Positions 26,134-35,751 of a stretch of DNA of 59,015 bases are shown here, piece after piece. Both the position numbers and the translations under genes were made by a program. The notes beneath the pieces were generated by a model. That model was not told where the DNA came from, did not search any database, and saw only the letters and a list, made by a program, of their open reading frames with translations. Every line of letters starts with the position of its first letter. Position 1 is the stretch's first letter. Origin of the DNA: Clostridiales bacterium (GTDB lineage: Bacteria > Bacillota > Clostridia > Oscillospirales > Acutalibacteraceae); assembly GCA_012839345.1 (NCBI GenBank), contig DUNN01000030.1, positions 1 through 59,015 of the forward strand. The letters run 5' to 3'.

Positions 26134-27552
26134 TTATTTTTCAAGCCATAAGGACATTCCTGCTCCATACTCCCGGTTTGGGCGCCGCTTAAACCCCAAT
26201 TTGCGGTAAAACGCTTCTTTCCCTTTCGCCGCGCTCAAATTGAGCAATATGCTGTCCCCATGCTCCATTTTGGAATACAGAAAATCCATGATATTGTCCA
26301 CCATCTTTTTGCCGATTCCAAGTTCCTGATAATCCGGGTGCACGATGACATCTGCCAAATACGCAGTATAGCCACCGTCCCAAAGAATTCTTGCCATTGC
26401 GACTGTGGTTTCCCCATCCAGCGCGGCTACCTGATACGCCGTGTTCTGCAGACCGGCTTGTGCCTGATGCAGCGGAATTTCGCGCCACCCGGCGGCTGCA
26501 CGAAGGCGGTTATAATCTTCCACTGAAATCGAGTTCACTAGACGGATTTGCGCATTCTTCTTTTCGCTGGGCTTTAATTCAAACGGATACCGAACGCCCC
26601 AGTCTGCGCGCAGGTCGTCCATAATCTTCATAATACGCAGGGTTTCCTGGTGCGGCATTTCGGGGCATTCGCTGGCTCCACGGTTGATTGCCTTTACCGC
26701 TGCGCGGACTTCGTATTCATAGCCGGTGAAATCAAACGGCACACGGTAGATTATCGGCTCCGTCTGGTCGTTGAGAAAAACCTTGATTTCCTGCGGATGC
26801 CAGAAGGGCTCCACTTCAATCCGGCCCTTTTGGCCATATATGATTCCCTGATTCTTCTCTTTGGAAAGAAAAGAACAGTGCAAAATCGCCATTTTGCCGT
26901 CGCGGTAAGTAAGGGTGATACTGTCCTGAGCATCCACACCACGGTCCGATTTTATTGCCGTAGAGGTGATGTCTTTAATATCATTGCCGAAAAACAGGGA
27001 AGCAAATGTTAGGTTATAAATGCCAAGATCCAACAAAGCCCCGCCCGCAAGCTCCGGAGATACTAAACGCTGCACATGGGTCAAATCCTGCGCAAAGGTT
27101 GCGGTCATCGTCAGCGGTGTCCCAATCACACCGCTTTCCAAGATTTCTCGGATTTTCGGCACAAACGGCTGAAAGCGGGTCCATACCGCCTCGGTAATGA
27201 AAAGCTTCTTTTCTTCGGCAATACGGAACAATTCCTCTGCCTGCCTGGCGTTTGCCGTAAATGCTTTCTCACACAGAACATTCTTTCCGTTTTCCAGACA
27301 GAGCTTTGCGTGTTCAAAATGATGGGAATGCGGCGAAGCAATATAAATCAATCCCGCATTTTCATCTTTTGCCAGTTCTTCATAAGAACCGTAGGCTTTT
27401 TGAAACCCATATTTGTCGGCGAGCTTCTGCGCCCGTTCCAAGTCGCGGGCAGCAATCGCGTAACACGTTACTTCCTCCATCTGAGAAACAGTTTTAGCCA
27501 TTGTTTCGGCGATATTACCCGCACATAAAATAGAAAAATTGATTTTCTTCAT
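26134..27552 (-). CDS. Gfo/Idh/MocA oxidoreductase fused to a GNAT acetyltransferase
   Basis: A 472-residue two-domain protein. Residues 1-327 are a Gfo/Idh/MocA-type NAD(P)-dependent oxidoreductase: the nucleotide-binding start MKKINFSILCAGNIAETMA, the CEKAF loop (94-98) with the conserved EK, and a GGALLDLGIYNL segment in the second domain. Residues about 335-472 form a GNAT fold (RLVNSISVEDYNRL, VIVHPDYQELGIGKKMVDNIM with the acetyl-CoA Q-x-x-G-x-G loop, and KEAFYRKLGFKRR). Both halves are usually separate proteins near 330 and 140 residues. The fusion suggests that a sugar or amine product is oxidised or reduced and then acetylated. Substrate unknown; the reading frame is open across the junction. 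Confidence 0.88.
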   Translation of the reverse strand: MKKINFSILCAGNIAETMAKTVSQMEEVTCYAIAARDLERAQKLADKYGFQKAYGSYEELAKDENAGLIYIASPHSHHFEHAKLCLENGKNVLCEKAFTANARQAEELFRIAEEKKLFITEAVWTRFQPFVPKIREILESGVIGTPLTMTATFAQDLTHVQRLVSPELAGGALLDLGIYNLTFASLFFGNDIKDITSTAIKSDRGVDAQDSITLTYRDGKMAILHCSFLSKEKNQGIIYGQKGRIEVEPFWHPQEIKVFLNDQTEPIIYRVPFDFTGYEYEVRAAVKAINRGASECPEMPHQETLRIMKIMDDLRADWGVRYPFELKPSEKKNAQIRLVNSISVEDYNRLRAAAGWREIPLHQAQAGLQNTAYQVAALDGETTVAMARILWDGGYTAYLADVIVHPDYQELGIGKKMVDNIMDFLYSKMEHGDSILLNLSAAKGKEAFYRKLGFKRRPNREYGAGMSLWLEK

Positions 27553-27570
27553 TGCTCTGTCTCCTCTTGA

Positions 27571-28608
27571 TTAATGAGTCAGCCTGTTAAAATCATCAAT
27601 AAAGCAGCCCACCGCATCTTCCGGTGTAGCCCAGGAAGTGACAAGCCGGATCGCGGTTTCCCCTTCGGTTGGCCTGTCCCAAATTTCAAATGCATAATGT
27701 TCCGACAGCTGCTCAACCAGTTGATTCGGAAGAACCGGGAAAATCTGATTAGTGGACGACGGCGACAGAAAGTGGAATCCGGCATCTTTGATTGCCTGAT
27801 ACAGACGAAGGGCCATTTTGTTGGCATGAGCGGCTAGTTCAAAGTAAAGATCGTCCTCAAAAAACCGCTCAAACTGAGCGCCAAGAACCATTCCCTTTGC
27901 CAGCATAGCACCCTTTTGCTTCAGAATGTAGCGAAAACCGTCTTTCAGAGCGGGGTTCCGGATAACCAACGCTTCCCCAAGCAGTGCGCCGTTTTTCGTA
28001 CCGCCGATATAAAACGCATCGGTCCACTCGGCAATTTTCTGCATGGTCAGGTCATTTTCAGAAGAAGTCAAGGCCGAACCCAGCCGAGCCCCATCCAGAT
28101 ACAGATATAAATCATATTGTTTGCAAACGCGATGAAGATCGGAAAGCTCCGATTTGGAGTAAATCGTGCCGATTTCCGTGGAATCGGAAATATATACGAG
28201 TTTCGGCTTTACAACGTGCTCATCCGGGTGAAGCGCCACAATCCGCTCGACGTCATGCGCGGTCAATTTTCCGTCTTGTGCAGTACAAGTTAAAATTTTG
28301 TGTCCCGTTGCCTCTACGGCGCCGGTTTCGTGCGTGTTGATATGACCGGTTTCGGCCGCAATGGCCGCTTCGTGCGGTCTAAGGAAAGCGGAAATTGCAA
28401 TCAGGTTCGTCTGTGTTCCGCCTTCGAGAAAATGGATATCGGCATCCGGGCAGCCGATACGTTCCCGAATCAAATTTCTGGCATGCTCACTGTGCACGTC
28501 ATTCCCATAAGCAATGTTCTGTTCGCAGCTGGCCTTTGCCAGGGCCTCCAAAAGTTTTGGGTGCGCACCTTCGCCGTAATCATTTTTAAAACTGTAAAAG
28601 TTAAACAC
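27571..28608 (-). CDS. Threonine aldolase / beta-eliminating lyase family PLP enzyme
   Basis: A 345-residue fold-type I PLP enzyme of the low-specificity L-threonine aldolase family, which cleaves threonine (or allo-threonine) to glycine and acetaldehyde. It has the family start (FKNDYGEGAHPKLLEAL), ETGHINTHETGAVE, DSTEIGTIYSKSEL and LDGARLGSAL, and the PLP lysine in FYIGGTKNGALLGEAL. It is 18 bases upstream of the fusion gene and may share a transcript with it and with alaX. Substrate specificity cannot be read from sequence. Confidence 0.9.
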   Translation of the reverse strand: MFNFYSFKNDYGEGAHPKLLEALAKASCEQNIAYGNDVHSEHARNLIRERIGCPDADIHFLEGGTQTNLIAISAFLRPHEAAIAAETGHINTHETGAVEATGHKILTCTAQDGKLTAHDVERIVALHPDEHVVKPKLVYISDSTEIGTIYSKSELSDLHRVCKQYDLYLYLDGARLGSALTSSENDLTMQKIAEWTDAFYIGGTKNGALLGEALVIRNPALKDGFRYILKQKGAMLAKGMVLGAQFERFFEDDLYFELAAHANKMALRLYQAIKDAGFHFLSPSSTNQIFPVLPNQLVEQLSEHYAFEIWDRPTEGETAIRLVTSWATPEDAVGCFIDDFNRLTH

Positions 28609-28622
28609 GTCCTGTCCCCCGA

Positions 28623-29777
28623 TTATAATTTTTCATTGAAAAAACGCTCAATATCATTTCTGGTTCCCCGTACCGAGCCCTGCACCAGTTCTTTGGAACC
28701 GCCGCCGCGTCCCCCAAACGCCTCATTCAATTTCTTTCCAAGCGGGCGCACATCGTTTGATGAACTGCAAACGGCATATTTATACCCGTCTTCATCGCTG
28801 CCAGACAATACGGCAGCAAAGTCTGAACATTTTTCGCAAAGCAAAAGGCCGAAACGTCTCAGATCATTAGGAAGCAGGTTCTCTTCAAACAGGCAGAGCT
28901 TTTCCGTTCCCTCCGGTACGGAGCTTGCCTTATACTCAAAAATCTGATTCTGCAGTTCCGCTGTCTGCTGCTTCAAAGCAGCAAATTCCGTCTGCAGCCG
29001 TTCCGTCGCAGAAAAAACTTCTTCCGGCTTTGCAGATAATAGTACAGAAATCGCATTGACGCTCTGCGCTTTCTCGCGGTAATCTTCCAGCGCGCGTCTG
29101 CCGCAAACCAACGTTATGCGAGTACCTCCCTTATAGCGCTGCGCGGAAATCAGGCGGATCATTCCGATTTCGCCGGTACGGGCCACATGAGTGCCGCAGC
29201 AGGCGCAGACATCATATCCCGGAACAGAGACAATTCGGATGGCACCGCTCAACTCCTTTTTGCTCCGATAAGCCATGCTGGCCAGCTGTTCCGCAGACGG
29301 ATATTCTGCTTTCACCGGGATATTTTTATACACCGCCTCATTTGCGAGTGTTTCCACCATAGTAAGCTGATCCCCGGTAAATTCCCCATTAAAATCAACC
29401 GTAACCACTTTAGAACCAAGGTGAAAACCGACGTTGTCATAACCAAAAAAGCGGTGGACGATTCCCGAAACAATATGCTCCCCGGAATGCTGCTGCATAC
29501 AGTCAAAGCGATGCGTCCAGTTAATTCCGCCCGTCACCGTGGTACCTGCCGCAAGGGAACGGTCCGTGGTATGAATAATTTCCCCGCCGCATTCATGAAC
29601 ATCCAAAACATTGACCGTATTTAAAACGCCGATATCGGAAGGCTGTCCGCCTCCCTCTGGGAAAAACGCAGTACGGTTTAAAACGACCTCGTAATGCTCC
29701 CCCTTTGGTGTACAGGAAAGCACCTTTGCAGTAAACGTTCTTAGATAAGGATTGCAGTCGTATAGCTTCTCTGTCAT
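28623..29777 (-). CDS. alaX: Alanyl-tRNA editing protein AlaX, long form with DHHA1 domain
   Basis: A 384-residue stand-alone editing domain that deacylates mischarged Ser- or Gly-tRNA(Ala). Zinc ligands are the HxxxH in QQHSGEHIVSG and the CxxxH in CCGTHVARTGEIG; the C-terminal part is a DHHA1-type domain ending in GGRGGGSKELVQGSVRG, as in the end of AlaRS. The length and the DHHA1 part make this the AlaX-L type. I use ATG 29777 (MTEKLYDCN); the longer frame to 29822 has a weaker start. Confidence 0.88.
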   Translation of the reverse strand: MTEKLYDCNPYLRTFTAKVLSCTPKGEHYEVVLNRTAFFPEGGGQPSDIGVLNTVNVLDVHECGGEIIHTTDRSLAAGTTVTGGINWTHRFDCMQQHSGEHIVSGIVHRFFGYDNVGFHLGSKVVTVDFNGEFTGDQLTMVETLANEAVYKNIPVKAEYPSAEQLASMAYRSKKELSGAIRIVSVPGYDVCACCGTHVARTGEIGMIRLISAQRYKGGTRITLVCGRRALEDYREKAQSVNAISVLLSAKPEEVFSATERLQTEFAALKQQTAELQNQIFEYKASSVPEGTEKLCLFEENLLPNDLRRFGLLLCEKCSDFAAVLSGSDEDGYKYAVCSSSNDVRPLGKKLNEAFGGRGGGSKELVQGSVRGTRNDIERFFNEKL

Positions 29778-29915
29778 TTTCAGTTCCAGCCTTCTTTTTC
29801 TCAAAGATTCTACCGGTAACACCGGAACAAAACTGGGCGTATGCTTTTGAACTTGCGTCCACTACAAGATAGAATGGCGCCGCCCGCAATTTTGAATATC
29901 AAATTGATTCTGATT

Positions 29916-29943
29916 ATTATACCACAAAATTCCGGTTAGACAA
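29916..29943 (-). promoter_or_regulatory. Promoter upstream of alaX
   Basis: On the minus strand TTGTCT (29943-29938) and TATAAT (29921-29916), with a TG extension, are spaced by 16 bases. The stretch 29778-29981 carries this promoter and a leader of about 135 bases with no other ORF I can support and no T-box motif seen. Confidence 0.6.
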
Positions 29944-29981
29944 ACACCTTTTCCAGCGGAATGCCGAAAGACAAACAAAAT

Positions 29982-30027
29982 AAAAGGTGGCACAGGAGGA
30001 ATTCCCGTTCCTCTTGCATCACCTTTT
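29982..30027 (-). terminator. Rho-independent terminator after the EamA transporter gene
   Basis: The outer stem AAAAGGTG (29982-29989) with CACCTTTT (30020-30027) encloses an inner imperfect pairing. On the minus strand the end is rich in T (TTTTATTTTG). It lies 89 bases beyond the transporter's stop; 30028-30116 shows nothing else. Confidence 0.75.
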
Positions 30028-30116
30028 CATATTAGAAAATTATGGGAAATTGGCAGGAAAACCATCTTTCAGCCCTCATACATGGATTCGTTTCGGCAGT
30101 TCTTTACCGCTGCAGC

Positions 30117-30992
30117 TTACATGGCCTCCTGGCTGCTTTTTATGTACCGGTCACGCCACACGCACCAACCGGTTACCGCCGCGATTACAATAACCCCTCC
30201 GATCAGGGCCATTTTTCCCGGTGCTTCGCCGTTAAAAAGGAACACCCAGACGGGATTTAACAGCGGTTCCAAAGCACCAATCAGGGAACACGCCAGCGGC
30301 GGACAGTTTTTCACTGCCAGCCCGTACAGAATGTAAGGAATGCCAAGCTGCAAAACGCCCAGCAACAATACGTTAATCATAATCACGGAGGTAATAGGCG
30401 TTTGGACAAAGAACGCCACCGGCAAACCGAACAGCGCCGTAAAAACGTGCCCCAGTAAAATTCCGCTCATACGCGAATCTTCATCCGTATGGCCGGTGAT
30501 TACATACATGCCCGCCATGAAAACACCGGCGACAATGCCAAGACAATTTCCAATCAAATTCCCGGTTCCCAATTTGTCAAAGAAAAACAGGGAAATTCCG
30601 AACATAGTAACAACCACGGTAATAAGATCCGCTTTGTGAAAGCGCTGGCGGTATACCAACGCCGATAAAATCATGATAAAGACCGGAGAAGTAAACTGGA
30701 GCACAATTGCATTTGCCGAAGTAGTCATTTTATTCGCTGTAACAAACGCAAAAAAAGTTCCGGCAATCGAAAAACCACTGAGTACGGAAGCACGGTTTAT
30801 TTTCATTTTATATCCGGTCATCCTCATAAAAATAAAAACCACAACCGCGGCGATTGCGCTGCGCGCTCCGGCAATGACAATTGCATTCCAGGGAATCATT
30901 TTAATCAATATTCCTGCAATACTCCACAAGCAGGCACATAGAACCATATAAAGGACAGAACGTTGCTTTGTCTTTTGGGACGCCGTTTCCAT
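30117..30992 (-). CDS. DMT-superfamily EamA-type transporter
   Basis: A predicted ten-helix inner-membrane protein of about 291 residues with two EamA repeats (about 15-145 and 160-285), typical of drug/metabolite exporters. The first helix (VLYMVLCACLWSIAGILIKM) and the matching start of the second repeat (NLIGNCLGIVAGVFMAGMYVI) are visible. Substrate unknown; amino-acid or metabolite efflux is common in the family. ATG 30992 has AAAAGAG eight bases upstream, while the ATG at 31010 has no clear ribosome site; both are possible. It is divergent from hppA. Confidence 0.87.
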   Translation of the reverse strand: METASQKTKQRSVLYMVLCACLWSIAGILIKMIPWNAIVIAGARSAIAAVVVFIFMRMTGYKMKINRASVLSGFSIAGTFFAFVTANKMTTSANAIVLQFTSPVFIMILSALVYRQRFHKADLITVVVTMFGISLFFFDKLGTGNLIGNCLGIVAGVFMAGMYVITGHTDEDSRMSGILLGHVFTALFGLPVAFFVQTPITSVIMINVLLLGVLQLGIPYILYGLAVKNCPPLACSLIGALEPLLNPVWVFLFNGEAPGKMALIGGVIVIAAVTGWCVWRDRYIKSSQEAM

Positions 30993-31010
30993 GACGCATA
31001 CTCTTTTCAT

Positions 31011-31394
31011 TACAGTGATAAAATTTGTAAAATGTTTTAACGCACCCCAATATAATACTTTACCTGCAAAAATAATGCAATAAAAAAGTCAATTATTGTC
31101 ATATATTTTTTATTCCCAGCGGCATTTGAAAAAATTTTGGTTTCTAGGTGACTGCGCAATTCGAAAACCGCTTCGGTCAGAAGCCTTTCGGCTTTAAAGT
31201 GCTGTCTTAAAACAGAATTCATGGTTCCCTAACGCCAATATTTCATTTATTGAACCATTATATTGTGTTTTCTCGACGTAATCTTTCTATATTATACAAT
31301 TTTTTTATTATATAATCGTGTTTTTTAATCTTTATTTACAAAGCTTTTGATGTTATAATCCATATAGCAAAATAATGAAGAGGGGTTGATTTTC
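31011..31394. promoter_or_regulatory. Divergent AT-rich promoter region of the EamA gene and hppA
   Basis: No gene is supported here. An extended -10 TGTTATAAT at 31351-31359 on the plus strand lies about 36 bases before the hppA start, and a second TATAAT lies further upstream in 31300-31320. A short minus-strand frame (31037-31222) has no convincing ribosome site. The whole stretch is strongly AT-rich. Confidence 0.55.
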
Positions 31395-33485
31395 TTGAAT
31401 TTGGACTTGTTTTTTTTCCTGATTGTCTCCGCCGTGATTGCAATCCTGTCTTTTTTGTTTGCAGCATGGCTCAGGCACTGGATTAACAAGCAGCCGTCTT
31501 CCAACAGCAGAATTGCCGAAATCGGAGGTTTAATTCGAAGCGGGGCAAACACCTTTCTGAGAAAAGAATACAACGTGCTTGCAAAATTTGCAGGAATCGC
31601 GGCAATTCTTATTTTAACCTTCCTCCCCACTCCAATCTGGCAGGGCAACATTCGGGACAACATCGTCATGGCAATCGCCTACCTGTTCGGGACCACCTTG
31701 TCCGCGATTGCCGGAGTCATTGGAATCCGTGTTGCCACAGTCGCGAATATTAAGACCGCAGAAGCCGCACAGAAAGGAATTAAACCGTCCTTTATGTCCG
31801 GGTTCCGCGGCGGTGCCGTAATGGGAATGGCCGTGGTCGGCGGCACCCTTCTGGGTGTAACCCTGGTCATGCTGATTACAAATGACACCACTGCACTGTT
31901 AGGGTTCAGCTTCGGTGCAAGCTCCCTCGCCCTGTTTGCCAAAGCCGGCGGCGGAATTTACACAAAAACCGCGGATATCAGCGCCGACTTGGTTGGCAAG
32001 GTGGAACTTGGCATTCCCGAAGACGACCCGAGAAATCCTGCCGTCATCGCAGATAATGTTGGCGACAACGTCGGCGACGTTGCGGGCATGGGCGCCGATT
32101 TGTTTGATTCGAACGTGGCTTCCATGGCAGCCGCACTGGTTATTGCTTCTTCCCTGGACAAAACGGTCGGCGGTACTGTAAACAGCAGCATGGTATTCTG
32201 CTATGCCGCGGCCGGGCTGCTTGCTTCCATCATTGGCGTAGCAACCGCTCGAATGGGAAAGCACGGCAATCCTACCCGCGCGCTAAACAGCAGCACCTAT
32301 GTAACAACCGCAGTGTTCATTCTTCTGACCGCCCTTGCAACATGGGCGTTCCAGCTGCAATGGAGAATCTGGGGCGCCAGCATTGTTGGCCTTTTAGTTG
32401 GTGTAATTATTGGTATTGCAACGGACTATTTTACCGATGATTCCAAGCATCCGGTTCACCATGTGGCAAAAGCGTCTGAAAGCGGGCCGGCGTTTACGAT
32501 TTTGTCCGGCGTCTCCTACGGTTTTATCAGCACACTTCCGGCCATGATCGGAATCGCATTTTCCGCCCTTGCCGCCTATAAAATCTGCGAGCCTCTCGGA
32601 CAGGGTTACCCGATGTTCGGAATCTCTATGGCGGCCGTCGGAATGCTGTCCATTGTCGGAATGATTATTTCGAACGACGCTTACGGACCTATTGTTGACA
32701 ACGCACGCGGCCTGGCAGAAATGGGCGGCCTGGGGGACGATGTGATTGAAATTGCAGATTCCCTTGACAGCGCAGGAAACACCGTAAAAGCTGTAACAAA
32801 GGGATTCGCCATCGGTTCCGCCGGTTTGACTGTAATCGCGCTGCTGGGTGCTTTTATCAGCGAAGTAAACGACGCGGCCTCTGCTCTGCATGTGCAGTTG
32901 ATTACCGGTTTTGATATCATGAACCCCATGGTATTCTTCGGACTTCTGGTCGGTGCTTCCATTCCGGCGGTATTTTCCGCAATGCTGATTCTCGGCGTCG
33001 ACCGCAACGCACAGCGTATGGTGAGTGAAATTCATCGTCAGTTCCGCGAAATCGCCGGGCTGAAGGAAGGCAAGGAAGGCGTTACCCCCGAATACGGGAA
33101 ATGCATTGAAATTGCCACGGCCGGAGCACTGCGGGAGCTGATTCCTGCCGGACTGATGACCATTATTGCTACGATGGTGGTCGGATTTATCGGCGGCGTT
33201 CAGGCAATCGGAGGATTCCTGTGCGGCAACATCGTAAGCGGCCTGCTCCTTGCGCTGTTCATGAGCAACGCCGGCGGGCTTTGGGATAATTCCAAGAAAT
33301 ACATAGAAGCCGGAAATCACGGTGGGAAAGGCTCGGAAGCACATAAATCCGGGGTTGTTGGCGACACCGTTGGCGATCCGTTCAAGGATACGGCAGGTCC
33401 CTCCATCAACACGCAGATTACCGTAGTTTCCCTGGTATCGTCGCTTATGTCCACGATTTTCCTGACCTGCTCGATTTTCCACTAA
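31395..33485 (+). CDS. hppA: Membrane-bound H+-translocating pyrophosphatase (K+-independent type)
   Basis: A 696-residue integral membrane pyrophosphatase with about 16 helices that couples PPi hydrolysis to ion export. The catalytic stretch has DISADLVGKVELGIPEDD (near residue 195), then DNVGDNVGDVAGMGADLF, and the late DNSKKYIEAG and VVGDTVGDPFKDTAGPSIN. The signature GNTVKAVTKGFA has Lys and Thr at the two positions (460 and 463 in reference numbering) that are Ala and Gly in K+-dependent enzymes; this points to the K+-independent, proton-pumping class. The start is TTG 31395, nine bases after GAGGGG. It is the only plus-strand gene in the central region. Confidence 0.94.
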   Translation: MNLDLFFFLIVSAVIAILSFLFAAWLRHWINKQPSSNSRIAEIGGLIRSGANTFLRKEYNVLAKFAGIAAILILTFLPTPIWQGNIRDNIVMAIAYLFGTTLSAIAGVIGIRVATVANIKTAEAAQKGIKPSFMSGFRGGAVMGMAVVGGTLLGVTLVMLITNDTTALLGFSFGASSLALFAKAGGGIYTKTADISADLVGKVELGIPEDDPRNPAVIADNVGDNVGDVAGMGADLFDSNVASMAAALVIASSLDKTVGGTVNSSMVFCYAAAGLLASIIGVATARMGKHGNPTRALNSSTYVTTAVFILLTALATWAFQLQWRIWGASIVGLLVGVIIGIATDYFTDDSKHPVHHVAKASESGPAFTILSGVSYGFISTLPAMIGIAFSALAAYKICEPLGQGYPMFGISMAAVGMLSIVGMIISNDAYGPIVDNARGLAEMGGLGDDVIEIADSLDSAGNTVKAVTKGFAIGSAGLTVIALLGAFISEVNDAASALHVQLITGFDIMNPMVFFGLLVGASIPAVFSAMLILGVDRNAQRMVSEIHRQFREIAGLKEGKEGVTPEYGKCIEIATAGALRELIPAGLMTIIATMVVGFIGGVQAIGGFLCGNIVSGLLLALFMSNAGGLWDNSKKYIEAGNHGGKGSEAHKSGVVGDTVGDPFKDTAGPSINTQITVVSLVSSLMSTIFLTCSIFH

Positions 33486-33564
33486 TAACAGGCAAAAAGC
33501 CGCAGACGAAATCGTTTATTCGTCATTTGAATGTTTCATCGGCGGCTGTTCGGAATATAACGTT

Positions 33565-33606
33565 AAAAACGGGCGGCATCCAAATTTGGATGCCTCCCGT
33601 TTTTTT
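33565..33606 (+). terminator. Rho-independent terminator after hppA
   Basis: A long stem, AAAAACGGG (33565-33573) with CCCGTTTTT (33596-33604) and an inner GGCATCC/GGATGCC pairing, ending in seven or eight T's. It lies between the convergent hppA and his operons; the A-rich left side could serve the minus strand too. Confidence 0.9.
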
Positions 33607-33702
33607 AGGTAACCACCAAGGAAAACAATTCGAAAGCCGCTCGGTTCAGATCGGTTCAAAATATTCTCATCTTTGAATGGTTACGGCGAAATCAGCACTT
33701 AC

Positions 33703-34029
33703 CTAGGTATTTTTATCGACTTGATGAAATGTCTTGAGGTTTCCGGTCTTTTCGCTTCGCTTTTCCAGCTCAGTTTTCACTTCTTCCAACGTAATACCCT
33801 GTTCGACCATCAGTACGGTCAGATGATAAAGCAGATCGGAAATTTCATAAACCGTTTCCTCATTTTTTCCGTTTTTTGCGGCAATGATGACTTCACTGCA
33901 CTCTTCCCCGCATTTTTTCAGGATTTTATCCAACCCTTTTTCAAAAAGATAGCAGGTATACGAACCTTCCGCGTGATTCTGCTTCCGGCTTAGAACCGTA
34001 TCATAAAGCCCCTGCATGGTATCATCCAT
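33703..34029 (-). CDS. hisE: Phosphoribosyl-ATP diphosphatase
   Basis: A 108-residue protein of the MazG-like fold that removes pyrophosphate from PR-ATP, step two of histidine synthesis. The helices hold [21 protein letters not shown] and [25 protein letters not shown] with the metal-binding Glu and Asp residues. I prefer ATG 34029, with AAGGAGA nine bases upstream; the GTG at 34038 is too close. It overlaps hisI by eight bases and is last in the operon. Confidence 0.95.
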   Translation of the reverse strand: MDDTMQGLYDTVLSRKQNHAEGSYTCYLFEKGLDKILKKCGEECSEVIIAAKNGKNEETVYEISDLLYHLTVLMVEQGITLEEVKTELEKRSEKTGNLKTFHQVDKNT

Positions 34030-34399
34030 TGGATTCACTCTCCTTTTCCCCTATGTATTCAGACGGATTTCGCCAAATTTCATGAAAAAAGCAGCTGTGT
34101 GAACCAGTATGGCAGGCGGCACCTGTCTGATGAACCACTACAAGAATCGTATCGTCATCGCAATCACCGTGAATGCTGACGACTTTCTGCAAATGGCCGG
34201 ATGTCGCACCCTTGTTCCACAGTTCCTGCCGAGAACGGCTGTAAAACCAGGTATAACCGGTTTCCAGAGTTTTTTGCAGGGATTCCCGGTTCATATAAGC
34301 CAGCATCAGCACTTCGTTTGTGCCGTATTCCTGAACGATTGCCGGGATTAAATCCCCTTTTTGAAAGAACTGTTCCAAATTGGTTCTTTTATTGCTCAT
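34022..34399 (-). CDS. hisI: Phosphoribosyl-AMP cyclohydrolase
   Basis: A 125-residue zinc enzyme, step three of the pathway. It has [46 protein letters not shown] for magnesium, and Cys ligands in [15 protein letters not shown]. It is separate from hisE here (not fused as in enterobacteria). I choose ATG 34399, with GGAGG upstream. It overlaps the end of hisA by 11 bases; no hisF lies between, though hisF commonly sits there. Confidence 0.95.
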   Translation of the reverse strand: MSNKRTNLEQFFQKGDLIPAIVQEYGTNEVLMLAYMNRESLQKTLETGYTWFYSRSRQELWNKGATSGHLQKVVSIHGDCDDDTILVVVHQTGAACHTGSHSCFFHEIWRNPSEYIGEKESESNG

Positions 34400-35123
34400 C
34401 CTGTTGTTCCCCTCCGGCAAGGGCGATGGCGTCCCTTAAATTCAAGTTTCCGCTGTAAAGTGCCTTCCCGCAAATAACGCCGTAAAGCCCAAGATTTTTT
34501 AAGTCCGCAATATCCTTACTGCCGGCCACGCCGCCGCTGGCAATCACATGGCAGGAAACCGAACGGTTGAGCGCTTCCAGCTGCTCCAAATTTGGGCCGG
34601 TCAGCGTACCGTCACGGGAAATATCCGTAAAAATAAGGTATTCTACCCCGATTTGTTCCATTTGCTTGGCCAATTCAAGGTACTGGACGTTGGATGTTTC
34701 CAGCCAACCCTGCGCGGCAACCAGACCGTTGCGCGCGTCAATCCCAACCGCAATCCGGCCGCCGTATTCCCGCACGGCGCTTTTTACCAGATCCGGATCG
34801 CTAAGCGCGGCGGAACCGAGAATCACTCTGGAAACCCCGCTGTTCAGGTAAAAAGAAATGGTTTCCATATCGCGGATTCCGCCACCCACTTCCACGTTCA
34901 AATGGGTGTTTTGCACCACGTTCCGAAAAACAGAATGGTTCACCGGTTGTGCGGATTTTGCGCCGTCTAAATCAACCATATGAATCCATTTGGCCCCCGT
35001 GGCCTCAAAGGATTTTGCGGTTGCTAGTGCATCTTCCGCCACTTTATGCGCCGTGGCAAAATCACCTTTTACCAAACGGACACACTCGCCGTTCTGCACA
35101 TCGATTGCGGGTAATATAATCAT
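34389..35123 (-). CDS. hisA: ProFAR isomerase
   Basis: A 244-residue (beta-alpha)8 barrel enzyme converting ProFAR to PRFAR. The two catalytic Asp residues are in [17 protein letters not shown] (N-terminal half) and [13 protein letters not shown] (C-terminal half), the latter a HisA signature. The phosphate loops are VEVGGGIRD and ASGGVAG. I considered HisF, but the RLVKGDF start and the sequence TDISRDG fit HisA. It begins 24 bases after hisB. Confidence 0.95.
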   Translation of the reverse strand: MIILPAIDVQNGECVRLVKGDFATAHKVAEDALATAKSFEATGAKWIHMVDLDGAKSAQPVNHSVFRNVVQNTHLNVEVGGGIRDMETISFYLNSGVSRVILGSAALSDPDLVKSAVREYGGRIAVGIDARNGLVAAQGWLETSNVQYLELAKQMEQIGVEYLIFTDISRDGTLTGPNLEQLEALNRSVSCHVIASGGVAGSKDIADLKNLGLYGVICGKALYSGNLNLRDAIALAGGEQQDEQ

Positions 35124-35147
35124 AGATTCGCTCCTGATTTTGATTTT

Positions 35148-35723
35148 TTACAGCACGCCCTTGGTGGACAGAACGCCTCCCTGCGTTTGAGCGACCGCCA
35201 GCTGCATGGCATGGGCGACCGCTTTGAAAAGCGCTTCGATTTCATGATGGGAATTTGCTCCGTATTCCACACGAGCATGCAGCGTAATTCCGGCGTTAAC
35301 CGCGAATGCACGGAAAAAATCCTCCGTCATGCAGGTATCAAAATCACCCACGCGCTCCTGCGGGAAGGAAGCCTGAAAGACTAAAAATGGGCGGCCGCTC
35401 ACATCGACCGACGCAAACGCCAGTGATTCATCCATAGGAATATAAAAACTCCCGTAGCGGGCAATTCCGGACTTGTCCCCCAAAGCTTCGGAAAACGCTT
35501 TGCCAAGAACAATTCCGACATCTTCCACCGTATGATGGCAGTCCACCAGAAGATCTCCCTGCACCTCCACGCTCAGGCCGAATCCACCGTGAACGGCAAA
35601 CGCGGTCAGCATATGATCAAAAAAGCCGATTCCGGTGGAAACGGAAACGTCCCCGCCGTCCAGACAGAGAGAAAGCGAAATTTCGGTCTCCTTCGTTTTC
35701 CGATATTGAACCGAGGTTCTCAT
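35148..35723 (-). CDS. hisB: Imidazoleglycerol-phosphate dehydratase
   Basis: A 191-residue monofunctional HisB (no phosphatase domain), which dehydrates IGP in step six. Metal-binding His/Glu motifs are present: [34 protein letters not shown], and the later [13 protein letters not shown]. The histidinol-phosphatase function must come from another gene, probably a hisJ elsewhere. The gene after it in many relatives is hisH; here it is hisA. Confidence 0.96.
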   Translation of the reverse strand: MRTSVQYRKTKETEISLSLCLDGGDVSVSTGIGFFDHMLTAFAVHGGFGLSVEVQGDLLVDCHHTVEDVGIVLGKAFSEALGDKSGIARYGSFYIPMDESLAFASVDVSGRPFLVFQASFPQERVGDFDTCMTEDFFRAFAVNAGITLHARVEYGANSHHEIEALFKAVAHAMQLAVAQTQGGVLSTKGVL

Positions 35724-35751
35724 ACCGCCACCCGTCCTTTCCTCTTACTGC

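Noticed and set aside
31037..31222. A 61-codon frame on the minus strand between the EamA gene and hppA
   Set aside because: The ribosome site is poor, it lies in an AT-rich promoter area, and I see no motif or signal peptide.
32394..33482. A 362-residue open frame on the minus strand
   Set aside because: It lies entirely inside hppA on the other strand, with no known motif.
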